From NCBI GenBank assembly GCA_015680685.1, contig MNCI01010510.1:313287-377286 (forward strand): 64,000 nucleotides of DNA, read 5' to 3'. The stretch comes from Gnetum montanum (Eukaryota > Streptophyta > Gnetopsida > Gnetales > Gnetaceae). The notes below the pieces were generated by a model that was given only the letters and a program-made list of their open reading frames with translations, was not told where the DNA came from and ran no database searches. The position numbers and the translations under genes are program-made. Shown in pieces: positions 13,920 through 25,665 of this stretch. Positions within the stretch are counted from its first letter, which is position 1. Each line of letters starts with the position of its first letter.

Positions 13920-14246
13920 ATGGCGAGCTTGAAAAGATCGGACGTGTCGTACAGGAGGCAGGGCTCGTCCGGCATCATCTGGAGCGACTCGTGGCTGCAT
14001 GCTCATGCTCAATCTCCGCCGCTGCACTCCACCTCGGCGCAGGCGGAGGCGAACGTGGCAACGGAATATTCCAGAACTCGGAATGAGAGCGATCCGGATG
14101 CGCTGCTGGAACGCAGCCGAAGCACCTCCTTCGCCGTCCCGGCCAAGCGAGTTGCAGAGCTCCGCCGCTCGCAGCCGTCGCGTGGTCACAAACGCCAGTG
14201 GCGGTTCTCCCTCTGGTTCCGACGATGCATCTCCAAGCCCTTTTGA
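13920..14246 (+). CDS. Small single-exon protein resembling the plant MAPK kinase substrate family (At1g80180/At1g15400-like)
   Basis: A 108-residue frame starts with MASLKRSDVSYRRQGSSGI and continues IW. This matches the N-terminal signature I associate with a small plant family annotated as MAPK kinase substrates (hydrophobic-x-RS...S-[FY]RRQGSSG-hydrophobic-W). The signature spans residues 3-21. A minimal MAPK site, Ser32-Pro33, follows. The C-terminal third is basic and Trp/Arg-rich. Known members are roughly 130-140 residues, so this is somewhat short, and I do not see the Cys/Gly-rich C-terminal motif I would expect. The start has a good plant context (GGAATGGCG) and sits about 230 bp below a TATA box. 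Overlapping frames at 13892, 13999 and 13833-14378 (minus) are GC-driven shadows. The family call comes from the N-terminal motif alone. Confidence 0.6.
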   Translation: MASLKRSDVSYRRQGSSGIIWSDSWLHAHAQSPPLHSTSAQAEANVATEYSRTRNESDPDALLERSRSTSFAVPAKRVAELRRSQPSRGHKRQWRFSLWFRRCISKPF

Positions 14247-14786
14247 TCGAATTTTCTCGGATCCTGCTGCTACTGTTCTCGGATTCAGAAGTCTGTAGAG
14301 TTTTGCATTTCCGATAATTTGGAATCTGTTTGCATTGTTAGTTATCCGAGTTTGGTTTCTGATTGTGTGCTTGTGCAAGTTCGGGCACGCGTCATCTGTA
14401 ATTTTGTATTCGTAGGGTATTCATTCGTGAGTCGTGGCTTGCAATGTTTTCTGCGATGTCGGAGCTGCTGTTCATGCTGATCTTTGTTACCGAAAACTTT
14501 CTCAAATTGCCAAACGCATGTTTTTTCCTTGCGAGAACGTGATTACCTACTTTGTTATGTTCAGCATTCGTACGGATATTGAATACGGCTACGTTGCTTG
14601 AAGACTGCAGGAATTTCAGGTATCGGGGAATTGTAAAATTCAATCGATTTTAAAAACTGAAATGAATTATGCCTCTTCACTTCAGAGACTCAAGAGGATT
14701 TCTGAGTTTCCAAAGGTTAAAGAGTAGCAGGGATTTAGGTGCATTCCCCAATAATCTTCTGGTGTCAACAAAATCATAGTTTAAAA
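14247..14786 (+). other. Probable 3' UTR and downstream flank
   Basis: T-rich sequence follows the stop codon with no open frame continuing the gene. The minus-strand frame at 14392-14643 has no recognisable features. The region grades into the S/TCG-rich edge of the hAT remnant near 14787. Confidence 0.4.
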
Positions 14787-16801
14787 AGTCGGCAAATGAG
14801 TCCTGTCGGCAATAATTTTGAGTCGAGAAGAAATCGGTGAGTCGGATGAGTCAGGCAAAAAAGTCGGCAATATCAAAACTACTTAAACTAAATCAAAATT
14901 TAAATAAATATAAAGTGTCTCTAGGTAGGTCAGGATTTGAGAATATTTAGTAGGGTTAAAGGGGTGAAAATTTAATTTTCCACAAGTCATTTCAATGTTG
15001 TGAGTTACCTAAGTAATTCGTTTGAGTCCGAGTTTATTTTCTGAAAAACAAGTGACTTGCAAAGTCTAGGTCTTGTAACACTAAGTATAAATACAAAATA
15101 ATAATGATATAAATGAAAGTTAAAATTAAAATCCAAATTTTATATCATAAAGTTTTCAAATGTCTCACTCATAAAAAAACATGGCTATACAATGTATCTT
15201 ATTATTGAAAGAACATCAACTATCATAATTATTAGCCTCATCCTCCTTAGTATCATGTAAATTCACTAATGTTGTAACATAAACAAAAGAACCTTATGCT
15301 AGATGCTTTCCCTTTCTTTTCAGCTGAAAAGGGCATGTAGGATGCCCATGTTAGTTACTAGCCTTAAGATTTTCTCAACTTCTTTTTCTAAAGAATGAAA
15401 TTGCAATGTCTTGTCTTCACTTTGAAACTAAGATTGAGAATCCATAGTTGGTGTATCAGGGATAGGAGCAGCATTGTCATGCAATCAACAACAAGATCAT
15501 CCTCATCAATATCATCAAGCATAGATGGATCAGTTGTTTCATACTCAAATCTAATTTTATTTTTTTAGCCAAAAGCATGTTACATTGTACAAAGGCTAAA
15601 TCATTAAGCTTAGCTATTGTTAACCTGTTGCATTTTTTGGAATGTATATGCTCAAATATACTCCAATTGCACTCACATGCTATAATTAAAATAAACAAGT
15701 ATATCAATATATTGAAAATTACAATTTAGTATCATTAAAAAAGAAGTTGATCCATATGTATCACGTAATTATTCTTACCAGAGGTACTACATGGTTCTGT
15801 TAAAATCTTTATTGAAAGCATTTGTAAAGATAGTGTATCACATGCAACTTGCTCCCACCAATCCTCTACAATTCATAATAATTTTAGCATGGTTAAAGAC
15901 TTGAGTAAGGTAGAAAATTTGTAAAATGCTAAAGTTCTAAATAGAATTTAAAATTACGAACCAAGTCTCAAGGATTTCATTAGTAGTGTTGCTGATGGTC
16001 AATTCAAATCAGTGAAATGTTTAGTTTTATATTTTGTGAGATCCATACTCATAGCAACTCTTTCTTGAGGGCTTGAAAAAAAGTTATCAAAAAAATTATT
16101 TAAGCATGTTCTCAATGAATTCCTATCTTGATCCAATGGAACAACAGCAAATCCAAATCTTGGATTTAAGATATGTGCTACCCCAGTTTTTAGCTTCCAT
16201 TTTTTAAAGAGCTTCTCAATTTTTGCATACATTCCACGTAAAGCCCTAGAATCCATGATTTTCTTAATCTTTTGTAACACAATGTCCATCTCATGATGCA
16301 TAAATCCCATGCAAGGTATCTTTGCATCAATCATCCTCCAAACTTTAACAATCAATTCTAAAATCTATAAATAAAAATGGCAAGTATTTATAAAAATAAG
16401 TAATTATAATAAAATAATTCATTAAATAAAAAAGAAATTTTATGGAATTAATCTAAATATTACGTACTTGTACTATATGTTGTGTAAGTGACTAGAAGCC
16501 ATTGGAATTATTATCATCATCATAAATAATACTTCTTATAGTAGTGCCCATCATGGATGATCAAAGAGACCTATAGTTGTCATCATGCCTCCATTCCTTA
16601 GATGAGAACATTGTAAAGAGGGAAGTTTTATGATTTAAAAGACTTTGCAAAAGAATGAAGTTTGTACCAAATCATGTGATAAAAGGACAAATAATTTCTA
16701 AAGAGGCATGTCATCAAAAGAAATCATGTAAATAAATTTTGTTATAACTATGCTACTTTCAAAACCTACAAAAACACACATCCACATATGTATTATGTTA
16801 T
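14787..16801 (-). pseudogene. hAT transposon 1, C-terminal half (split by element B)
   Basis: Minus-strand remnant of a BED/DUF659-type hAT transposase. In coding order: a piece near 16500-16760 resembling [14 protein letters not shown] of the intact relative (here FILLQSLLNHKTSL). Next is 15999-16355, containing AHILNPRFGF ([10 protein letters not shown] in the relative). Then about 15778-15870, with the hAT-typical EDWWEQ...EPCSTSG. Finally 15480-15680, with the dimerisation-region signature CECNWSIFEHIHSKK...RLTIAKLNDLAF, followed by an acidic tail after a frameshift. Several stops and shifts make it non-functional. Apparent exon boundaries match those of the gene at 56200-59019. AGTCGGC at 14787-14793 may mark the element's terminus. 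The N-terminal half is at 26510-27785. Confidence 0.8.
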
Positions 16802-17651
16802 CGATAAGTCACTCAATGGGCTATGTCGATGCAACCCCATCGACGTAACCCTGTTGATGCATGGTTGGATGCGTTGATGCAGTGTCTATCTTTGCCTATA
16901 TAAATGTGTGTATCCACCGCATTTAGGGCATGTTAAATCCCTAGCATAGCGAAGCTCCTACAATTTTCTTAGCCCAAGGTTAGAATATTTTCTGAGTGCT
17001 CGCAGTAGGATCCCAAGGATTGTACAGTTCTTTATTTGAGCATCTTGTACTTGAACACATTGATGTGACTGGCAATAAAGATGAGATTCTTGACATTTCT
17101 TGTAACACTTACAATAGATTAATGTTTCCTTTTGTGTATTTATTTACTTATGCATTTTTACATTAATGTTTTTTATTAATTAATATGGTTAATAACAAAT
17201 GCATAAGTACAACCACTTCAAACATACTGCTTAACACTTTGTAATTCCAATAGTGGCTATTTGGTATGCCCAATAATAGGCACTTGGTAACCCAATAGTA
17301 TTAAAGCAAGTTCAAGATGCAAACAGAAAGTGGGTTCGAATGCTTATGTTAGGATAGTTGGATTAGGACACTAGATAGTTAAATAGTTAATCCTTAATCA
17401 TTTCTCTTATTTTGCATTTAGATTAAATAAAATAAAATATAAAATAGATAAAAAAACATGTGCCTTGGCTTACACTTAACCATACACTTGCACTCACACA
17501 AGTAAAGCCAACAAGACAATGATCATGTCTCTAAATCACTACCTTTACCTATTGAGCATTTAGAAGCTAAAGTCCACAAGATTTGATTGGATCGCTAGTG
17601 CAATGGTTGTGATTCGTATGGTTGGGCATAGGGACTACTTGCTGCTCATCA
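16802..17651 (+). repeat. 5' LTR of element B
   Basis: It starts CGATAAGTCAC (the TG end is mutated to CG; the 3' LTR has TGACAAATCAC) and ends GCTCATCA. U3 holds a cluster of GATGCA/ATGCAT-type motifs (16825-16885), then a TATA box TATATAAAT at 16897-16905 and AATAAA near 17075. A degraded primer-binding site (TTGGCATTGTTTTAGAGGA) begins at 17652. Confidence 0.9.
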
Positions 17652-17800
17652 TTGGCATTGTTTTAGAGGATTTTAGTAAGCTAAGTGCATTACGTAGGAA
17701 AGATCATGGAATTATCTAAGGATGTTGTAAGAGAACACTTAAAGAAAAATCATTTAAAAACATAATATTACTAGACACACACTATTGAGAAATCACTAAT

Positions 17801-19740
17801 ATGGATTCTTCTTGTAGGGAGGATTCTCCACCACCATTTGTAAGCAGATCTACTCAAAGGCAAGAAGGTCAAAAAATGCAAGTGTCCCAATAGTTCAAAG
17901 TTATCTACACTCATCTAGATCCTTACACTCCAGATTTCACCTTCATCCTGCATCAGGACAAGCAGCTATGATGGAGGAACATGAAGGTCAATATCATGCT
18001 ACCCCTCGACTAATCTGTTCCCATGATGCTATTGAACAATCTCATCAAGTTGGGCATTGCTAGGCCTAATGCAAAATATAAGGTTCAAGACCATGCCTAC
18101 TGGGATTATCATCCCATAGATGCCTAATGAAAAAAGGATCAACAAATGAAGGCTTGATATGAAGCTTCAAAAGGCAAAAGGTTTCCTAACCACTTGTTCA
18201 TGCAAACCCACAAAGAAGGCAAGGACTTCTTTTTGAGTGCCTCCCAACACACAAATTCTCCCCCTCTCTTTGATGGGGAAATCCTTAACCAACAGTTGCA
18301 GTCAACTATGGATAACCTTGGTGATGGGGAGAATGCATCCCAAGATTTGAGGATCTCAAAAGATGGTATCCACAGTCATTCATCTAGAGGTAGGAACAAT
18401 GATATGCACTAAGAGAAAGATAAACATGGTGATCACGGTAGGGACCCAAGAAGAGAAGGCAATAGGCATTGTTTTGGTGTTGATTCCCCTTCCTTTTCAT
18501 CTTTATCATCTTCCTCCTCCAACTCCAATAGGAGAAGTAGAGGCCAAGATCATGGTCAAATTAGTAGAGACCATGATGGATATGAACAACAGGATAGGGA
18601 TGATTGTAGATCGCATCAAACAATAGGGACTAGAGGCATGAGCAGTAATGTGGGGATGAACATCACAGAAAACAAAGGCATACCAAGATTCATCATAGGC
18701 ATCATAGCCATGATAGGGGTCATGGGAATCGTCATGACTATGATGAACCCTTGCTAGCTACTAGAAACAAACTAAATACTTCAGAGGCTATCAAAATTCC
18801 TACTAGGCACTTGAAGGATAGTCGCATTAAAGAGCTAGATATGAACAATATTCCCAAGTTTGAGGGGGAATATAATTCAGATCCATGTAATCATTTGCAA
18901 GCCTTCCATGATGCCTGTGCCTTGCAGAATGTAGAAAATAAATGAAAAAAGTTAAAACTATTCCCAAGGACACTCATAAAGGAGATAGAAAGTCAGTACC
19001 AGTCCTTGGAACTGGAATCCATTTGATGATGAAGTACAATGCTAGAGATGTTCAATGACAACTACCAAACATATTCCAGAATGTCCAATTTGAGGAGGCA
19101 AATCCAAGGGTGGAAACAAGGCACTCATGAACCCTTGGATGTGGTCATGGACAATTACTATTCTTTGTTGCATTGATTCCTAGGCCTTGAATACTCTCAA
19201 AGGGATTAGCTACACCATATCATATATGGGCTCAAAACTAAAATAAGGAGAACCCTTGGGGTCTATGCCCAAGGGAGACTTTCTGAGCTAAGGGTCCATT
19301 AGATTCAAAGGCTCATTTAGCAAGTTACCAAAGAGGAAGGAGAACTGAAAAATGAAAAAGTGTAGAAGAATATAATAGAGACCCCTCCATCTATAAGAGG
19401 GAGGTCTGTTTCTATGATAATAAAGAGGAGGCACCACTTGATGAAGTGGTGCAAAGAAAAACTTTGACGATTCAAAATTTTGTTACTGAAATCTTGGCTA
19501 AGTTTGACAAAATGTGGGACTCCTTAGATGAGAATTTCCAAGCTACTCTAAAGATTGTAGAAGAATGTAAGAATCATAGAGAAAGTGGCTATGAGTGAAG
19601 GAAGAAAAAGGACGCTGAACAAGAATACCGTAGAGATAAGGATAAAGCTACAGTAGTAGAAGAGTTTATAGATTCAGAAACTAATGATGATGGTTGTGAC
19701 ATCTACCAATATGAGCATCCTAAGGGATGTTACCTTATCT
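17801..19740 (+). pseudogene. gag of element B, broken
   Basis: The frame opens with ATG at 17801 (MDSSCREDSPPPF) and is co-linear with gag of element C. It passes through a Ser/Arg/His/Asp-rich stretch (18200-18640). The capsid-like retrotransposon gag core follows, with RIKELDMNNIPKFEGEYN (18820-18880) and NLRRQIQGWKQGTHEPLDV (19080-19145). It ends at a Cys-containing segment near 19700-19730 resembling CEICQYDHPKGCC of element C. Multiple stops interrupt it, many at positions where C retains Gln. Confidence 0.75.
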
Positions 19741-19749
19741 TGTCACACT

Positions 19750-21438
19750 TACAAAAACGGTAAAACGGTAAACACCTAGGTCAAGACTAGGTCAAGACTA
19801 GAAGACTAGAAGACTAGGCCAAGAAAACATTTATAAGTCCTTAAGGGAATTTTGCATATTGAAAGATGCCCTTTAACCTATGCAATGCTTCCACCACATT
19901 TGAATAATTGGTCCTTAGCATATTCTAACAACAAATCTATAGTGGGGTAGAAGTCTTCATGGATGACTTCTCTACCTATGGGACCACATTTAAGCAAGCC
20001 TTGGACTACCTTTAGCAAGTGCTTAAAAGGTGTGTGGAGACAAACTTATGGCTCAATTGGCAAAAGAGTCATATGATGATCCAAAAGGGCATTATATTGG
20101 GGCATCGAATCTCAAACAAAGGGATTATTCCAAGACAACCTAGAGAAAATAAGGATCATCCAAAGAATAACCAGACAACCCAAAATAGTAAAGGATGTGA
20201 GGTCATTCCTTGGTCACACTAGTTATTACTAATGCTTTATCAAAAACTTCTCAAAGATCATCAAGTCATAGGTAGAAATTAACAAGAAAGATGCATCATT
20301 CATCTAAACCAATGAATGTGAAAATGGATTCCAACAATTAAAGTAGAAAGTCATAGAAACTCTGATTCTATGAGCACTAGACTGGTCTAGGCCATTCCAC
20401 ATCATGACAAATCCATCGAATTATGCCTTGGAGGTCATTCTTACATAGTTGGATGATCAAAAATGTCCATATTACATCCATTATGCAAGTAGAAGCATTG
20501 TGGGTGCACAACTCAACTACAGCATTACTAAAAAGGAGCTTATGGTAGTGGTGTACACCCTAGAAAAGTTTAAGCACTATGAGCTTGAATACAAATTTTT
20601 TGTGCACATTAACCATAGTCACTTTTCATAAGCTCATGCAACACTTGAGGGTTGAACATAAATTATTTTTGACACTTGCAACACTTGAGGGTTGAACATA
20701 AAATATTTTTGACTCATGCAACACTTGAGGGTTGTTAATTTTTGACAATGGAACATATTTTACATGTTTCACTTTTCATAAGCTCATGCAACACTTGAGG
20801 GTTGAACATAAATTAGCAACTGCATACCACCCCCAAGCCAACAATCAAGTTGAGGTTACCAATAGGGAAATTGCTAAAATACTAACATGAACGGTTAGTA
20901 AATATATGAAGGATTGGAGTAGTAAACTCAACAATGCTCTTTGGGCTTATCATTCAATGTGGAAGCTTTCTATTGAGTATTCTCCCTATGAGCTAGTACA
21001 AAAAATTGCCAACTCTTCCCATCCAAGTTGAGCTCTGTACACTTTCAACAGCCTATGATCTTGACTTGGACCTAAGTCTAGCCCAACGAGAAAGACTTGT
21101 GAGTCTTAACATGCTAGATGAGAATAGACTAGTGGTCTTGTCATTAAATGAAGTGCATAAGGCACATAACAAACAACATCATGATCTTAAGATATGAAAA
21201 GTAAAATTTCAACTAAGAGATAAGGTTCTTTGTTGGAACCCCATGCACGTACCTCAACATACCAAATTTCAAATTTTATGAGAAGGTTGTAACATTATAT
21301 ACAAAGCCTTTCCATCTGGGGCCATGATGATATACCATCCTAATAGCCCAAGTAAGAGATTTTTGGTTAACACCCAACAACTTAAACCTTTTCTTGATCC
21401 AAAAATAGCCAGTGGAATAAATGCCTTAGCTAATCACT
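19750..21438 (+). pseudogene. pol remnant of element B with two internal deletions
   Basis: After a short repeat-filled junction (19760-19825) the frame resumes inside reverse transcriptase: the FMDD active-site motif is in EVFMDDFSTYG (about 19948-19980). Connection and RNase H sequence follow to about 20632 (YYIHYASRSIVGAQLNYS). A second junction made of repeated 'caacacttgagggttgaacata' (20619-20816) leads into the back half of integrase: FDNGTYF with a core Asp, then YHPQANNQVE, and the C-terminal domain to 21438. Protease, N-terminal RT, the RNase H end and the integrase zinc domain are missing. Confidence 0.8.
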
Positions 21439-22962
21439 AAGCACATTCAATCTTCTAGACCTTCTCCTTCCAACTTAGTCATGGGGAAGATGCCCATCCA
21501 TGTTGATACTATATGAGTGATTTCTCAATTTTTCAACTTTTTTTTACACCATTTTTCATATGTTTCTTATTTTCTTAAATATTTTACAATTTTTTCCATA
21601 TTTTTTCTTATTTTGGAATTTTCTTACATGTCTTCTTTTTCTTTATTTCCATTAAGACTTTGGTGTCGAATACACTTGCTAATTGGTGGTGGTTCATTAA
21701 ATAGTATTGTTTACTTGATTGCAAATGACTGGATTCATCCTAGAATTTAGATGTTAATTAATGGAACATTGGTTCTCTCATGATATTAGGTAGTGAGTTC
21801 ACATCATCCACGCACTCCACACAACTCTATGGTGTTCCTCATTTCAAAAATATGAGGTCCCTTCTTAATAACAACTTATAATAAATTTGTGACATTGGTA
21901 CTTTTCAGACTTGGAACAAATCATGTGAATGAACAAGGGTATGACTTCAAGGGGATTTATCACCTTTTGTACTTGCCTACCATTTGGGGTTGCATGAATA
22001 TTCCCATGAATTCCTCATCATTCCTACATCAACCAATAAACATGAAGCAACATCTTTTCATGGTGTGGTTCCCATTTGATAAAAAATACTATGAAAATTC
22101 AAAGCACACCACTTAAACACAATAACAAGCTACAAGCACTAGTTATGGGGTTGGAAACACATGCTACCCATGCCTAAAAGCACCCCTCTAACTAAGGCCC
22201 TTTTCACTTCCTACTTCTCTTTTCTTCTTTCTTTGGAATGGTGAGTGATTTGTGGGGATGTTCTTGTACCCTAGGAGGTGGAATGGGCTAATGTGCCAAT
22301 GCAAACTCATTGGAAGTGAATGGTCTTGATTCTAACTAAGGATGGAATCTATCAAGTCATACTAATCGCATCCTCCAAAAGGCACTTCATGTGATGATAC
22401 TACAAGACTCCATTCCATACTCTCTCTCATCCACTAATTCTTTCCATTTACCACCTCACTGCCTCTTGTCATGTTATATCGATGGCTTCATTTTGAGATG
22501 GTCTTAATTCTTTAATGGTTTCTTTGGTGATTCGGTTTTTAACAACCCATAACCATTAATCATCCTTAGGGTCCACAGACTCCTTAGTTTGAGGACATGC
22601 AAGGGCATTAATGGCATAAGCCTACTATGGGAAGGATCCACTTGCATACTCTTTGGTTGGGATGGTTAAGTTTCCTATCCCTTAGGCATTTTACTTTCAA
22701 AATCATTGTTTTTCACCTTGGTGCATCCAGTTTTTGCACTCCTTAGCAATTAGTCTCCTACCAAATCTCCTTTCCAAATGTATTCTTAGCCCTCTTCATG
22801 CATTTGTCCTTATTATAGGCTTTCTTGGCTTCCTCTAGATCCTAATTTTAGCTCTTCATGAATTTGTGCTTATTATAGGCTTTCTTGGCTTCCTCTGGAT
22901 CCTAATTTTATGGAAAAACTCTTTTTCCTTATTTTTTTAATTGTGAAAATTTTTGTTTTTGG

Positions 22963-23040
22963 CTGCATCGACATATCCCTATTGATGTAGCTAGATGCAT
23001 CAATGCATCCTCGTCAACCTTCCAAAAAATAGTATAAATA
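22963..23040 (+). promoter_or_regulatory. Internal promoter-like segment of element B, resembling its U3
   Basis: A cluster of GATGCA/GATGTA/ATGCAT motifs is followed by TATAAATA at 23033-23040, the same order seen in U3 of this element's LTRs. It lies about 440 bp upstream of the extra 3' ORF (ATG 23480). Element A has a weaker version at 2230-2295 without the TATA box. Confidence 0.45.
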
Positions 23041-23479
23041 CACAACTAGAGTTAGCCAAATTTTCACATTTGCCTCATAACACTAGGGGAGTTTTTGCAA
23101 TTTTTAGATCCTAGAGCCTTTCTAAGCTCAAAACTTCCTAACTGCTTGTCCAAATCAACTCATTCTTTGGCCCTTTAGCTATCAAAGATGAGCTTTATAT
23201 CATAGGGACCACAAACTTATGGTTTCTGATAGAAATTTTTTTAGAATTTTTCTAACTCCCAAATGGTTTAACTAATAAAATAATATTAAACATCACCAAT
23301 CCACATAAGTTAAACCTCACCAACAAACTTGGGTAGCCATTGGAATAAAATAATACTAAAATAATCAATCTACCATGATCACAAATTAGCTTAAGTGTAA
23401 CTAGCTAAATGGGGAAAGGTGTTAAAGTATTATAAGGTACACATAAAATGCTAATCCTTGTCTATGTGTGTGATCACAA

Positions 23480-25433
23480 ATGACACTAAAGAGACCATAG
23501 GGAGAAGGACCATCACAACCATGGGAGAAGTAGCCAAGAGGGGGAAGGGGCCAACAACCACAACAATCCTAAGAAGGTGAGGCAGAGACCCATGCCATAG
23601 GACCTCTTTGGAAGAAGCTCGAAGTAGAATTTGTTTGTTAGATTCCCACCATAGAAATAGGAAAATCTATGTAAGATGAGGTGCAAAGGCTTGGATCAAA
23701 TCTAGAGTTACCTTGACCTAGGCTTGCATGAAGCAAATTCGTTCTAAGGATGTCCAAAGTCTCATTCTTCAGGAACTTAACTTTTGCTCCTTCTTAGACC
23801 TGGCACCAAAGGACGTCAAGCCACAATTGTAAGGATATCCCATGTGGTCCATCCTTACTTTGAGTGGGGAGTGGTACATGGGAGAGACTTATCTCTTCTA
23901 GAACAACTAACAAGCAGATGCAATCATGAAAATCAAGGACATTAGTGTGTCCTATTCAATTGAGACCATTGCAAAGGCCACATGGGATCTAAACACTCTT
24001 CCAGAGGACATTGCAAAGGCCACAAGGAAGTAAGGAGCAAGGAGCCAAAGGCTAAGCACAACCCAACATAAGGAACTATTGGATCGAGTGGTGGGAACCG
24101 AGCAACTACTTCCAGAGATCTTTGATCTTCCAGAAGAAATTACAACTACCTAGTTAGAGTTGCTAGAGACCAAGGACAAGCTCATCATTTCAAACATCCA
24201 ACTTGAGGCAACCACAATTGAAAATTAATAGTTGGTTGCCAAAGTTGCAAAATTGAGAGCCCACTTGATGAATCCCACCATTCTCAGATAACCCATTACA
24301 TGGGATGAAGCATTCTTGCAACCTTAGAAAAAATTAAAAGAGGCTAAGAATGTGAAGGAGATGGCAATCTTCAACGCATCTTTATCGAAGGCTCTTTCCT
24401 TTAAGGACTTGTTACAAGTCTACAAGGAGAACCTAACTCTAACTAGAGATATTCATTGCTTGTGTACTATTAAGGAGCAAAAAGACCAGATGGTCGAATT
24501 TGTGACAGTAGTAGAAGCAACTTGCCAAGGTCAACATGGATCTAAGGAGGTTAGTAGCAGAGAACCACAATCTCTTAATGGAGGAAGTCCATGCACTTTA
24601 TTAGAAAATAGCCATTAAGGTAGCTACCTAGAAGATTAGGCCCTTAAATTTGAACGAGTTAAAAATCATTCCAAGGACTAGGTTGTGCTCCTCAAAGAGG
24701 TAAATGAAAAAGAAATTCAGTTGGCCAAGATAAAGATGAATGAGGCCCTCTAGCAACTTCAACAATATGGCAATGTATAGCAACCAATCTTTAAGGGATT
24801 AAATGCCTACAACAAAACAGCGATCTACCTAAAGGAGTTGCAAATTGAGAGGATGACAAAGTACATGGAGCTTGCTAACCTCCATTATGCAAACTTAACA
24901 ATGCTAATAGCTGGAAGGTCAAGGTTACAGTTAGAGAAGCAAGTAGCTAGCTCATACCTTTTATGAGGGAAAGTTCAAGCATCGTAAAGACACCAAGTAG
25001 AAGCTAAAATAGCCAATGCAAAGCTTGAATTTCTTAGGAGCTAATTTATAGACTAGAAATCAATTGCTGAGAACCTAGCTAGAAGGATAAATGATGACCA
25101 TGAACTGTACAACCTTGTCAAGATGTTTGACGTTGAACGTAAATAATTTGTAACATGGTTTGTCAATGTTAAGGAGTTATTCTCAATAATGCCCTATCTG
25201 TGGAACATCCCTATACTAGCCCACATTGGCAAAGCTACGTGGACTATGTACGATCCACGAAGTAAGGAGAACATGAAGGCATTGCTAGATGCCTTTCACC
25301 TTTCACTTGTAGTAGCAGCTAAAATAGGATAGTTGCAACCATCACCTTAACCTCAACACCACTGGCACAAGCATCGGAGGCTAGAGAAGGTCCTTTAGCA
25401 TCTCAGGAACCTCCACCTCTTGGCATTGTTTAA
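23480..25433 (+). pseudogene. Extra 3' ORF of element B (unknown function, coiled-coil-like), broken
   Basis: Homologous to the frame at 2723-5541 of element A: both start at an ATG after a 'gtgatcac/tagatgac' segment and end in a Pro-rich tail. Alignable phrases include the block around 24050-24130 and the Lys/Glu/Leu-rich block 24350-24620. B lacks several hundred bases near 24000 that A has. It is predicted hydrophilic and helical, with no membrane segment that I can see. Stops and frameshifts throughout. Element C has no counterpart. Confidence 0.55.
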
Positions 25434-25665
25434 TCTCCTCTTCATCTTTGGCCACCAAAGGATTTTAGCTATCCATTTTTGTAAGTGTTCAATTTTGTTA
25501 TCTTGAACATCCATTTTTGTAATTATTATAATTTTGTATAATTTGACACTTAGATTCAATTAATAAAGTTAGTTAGTTTGTGATTTCATACCTTATGAAT
25601 TTTGTAAGAAGCTTGATCCTACTTTTGTTCACTCAAGGACAAGTTTTCATTCAGTTGTGGGGGTA

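Noticed and set aside
13833-14378. 181-residue minus-strand open frame opposite the MAPK-substrate-like gene
   Set aside because: It mirrors the GC-rich coding strand, is Arg-rich without domains, and the plus-strand frame has a family signature, a good start context and a TATA box.
23480-25433. Calling the extra ORF of elements A and B an envelope gene
   Set aside because: The position fits Athila-like env genes, but I see no signal peptide, transmembrane segment or cleavage-like features.
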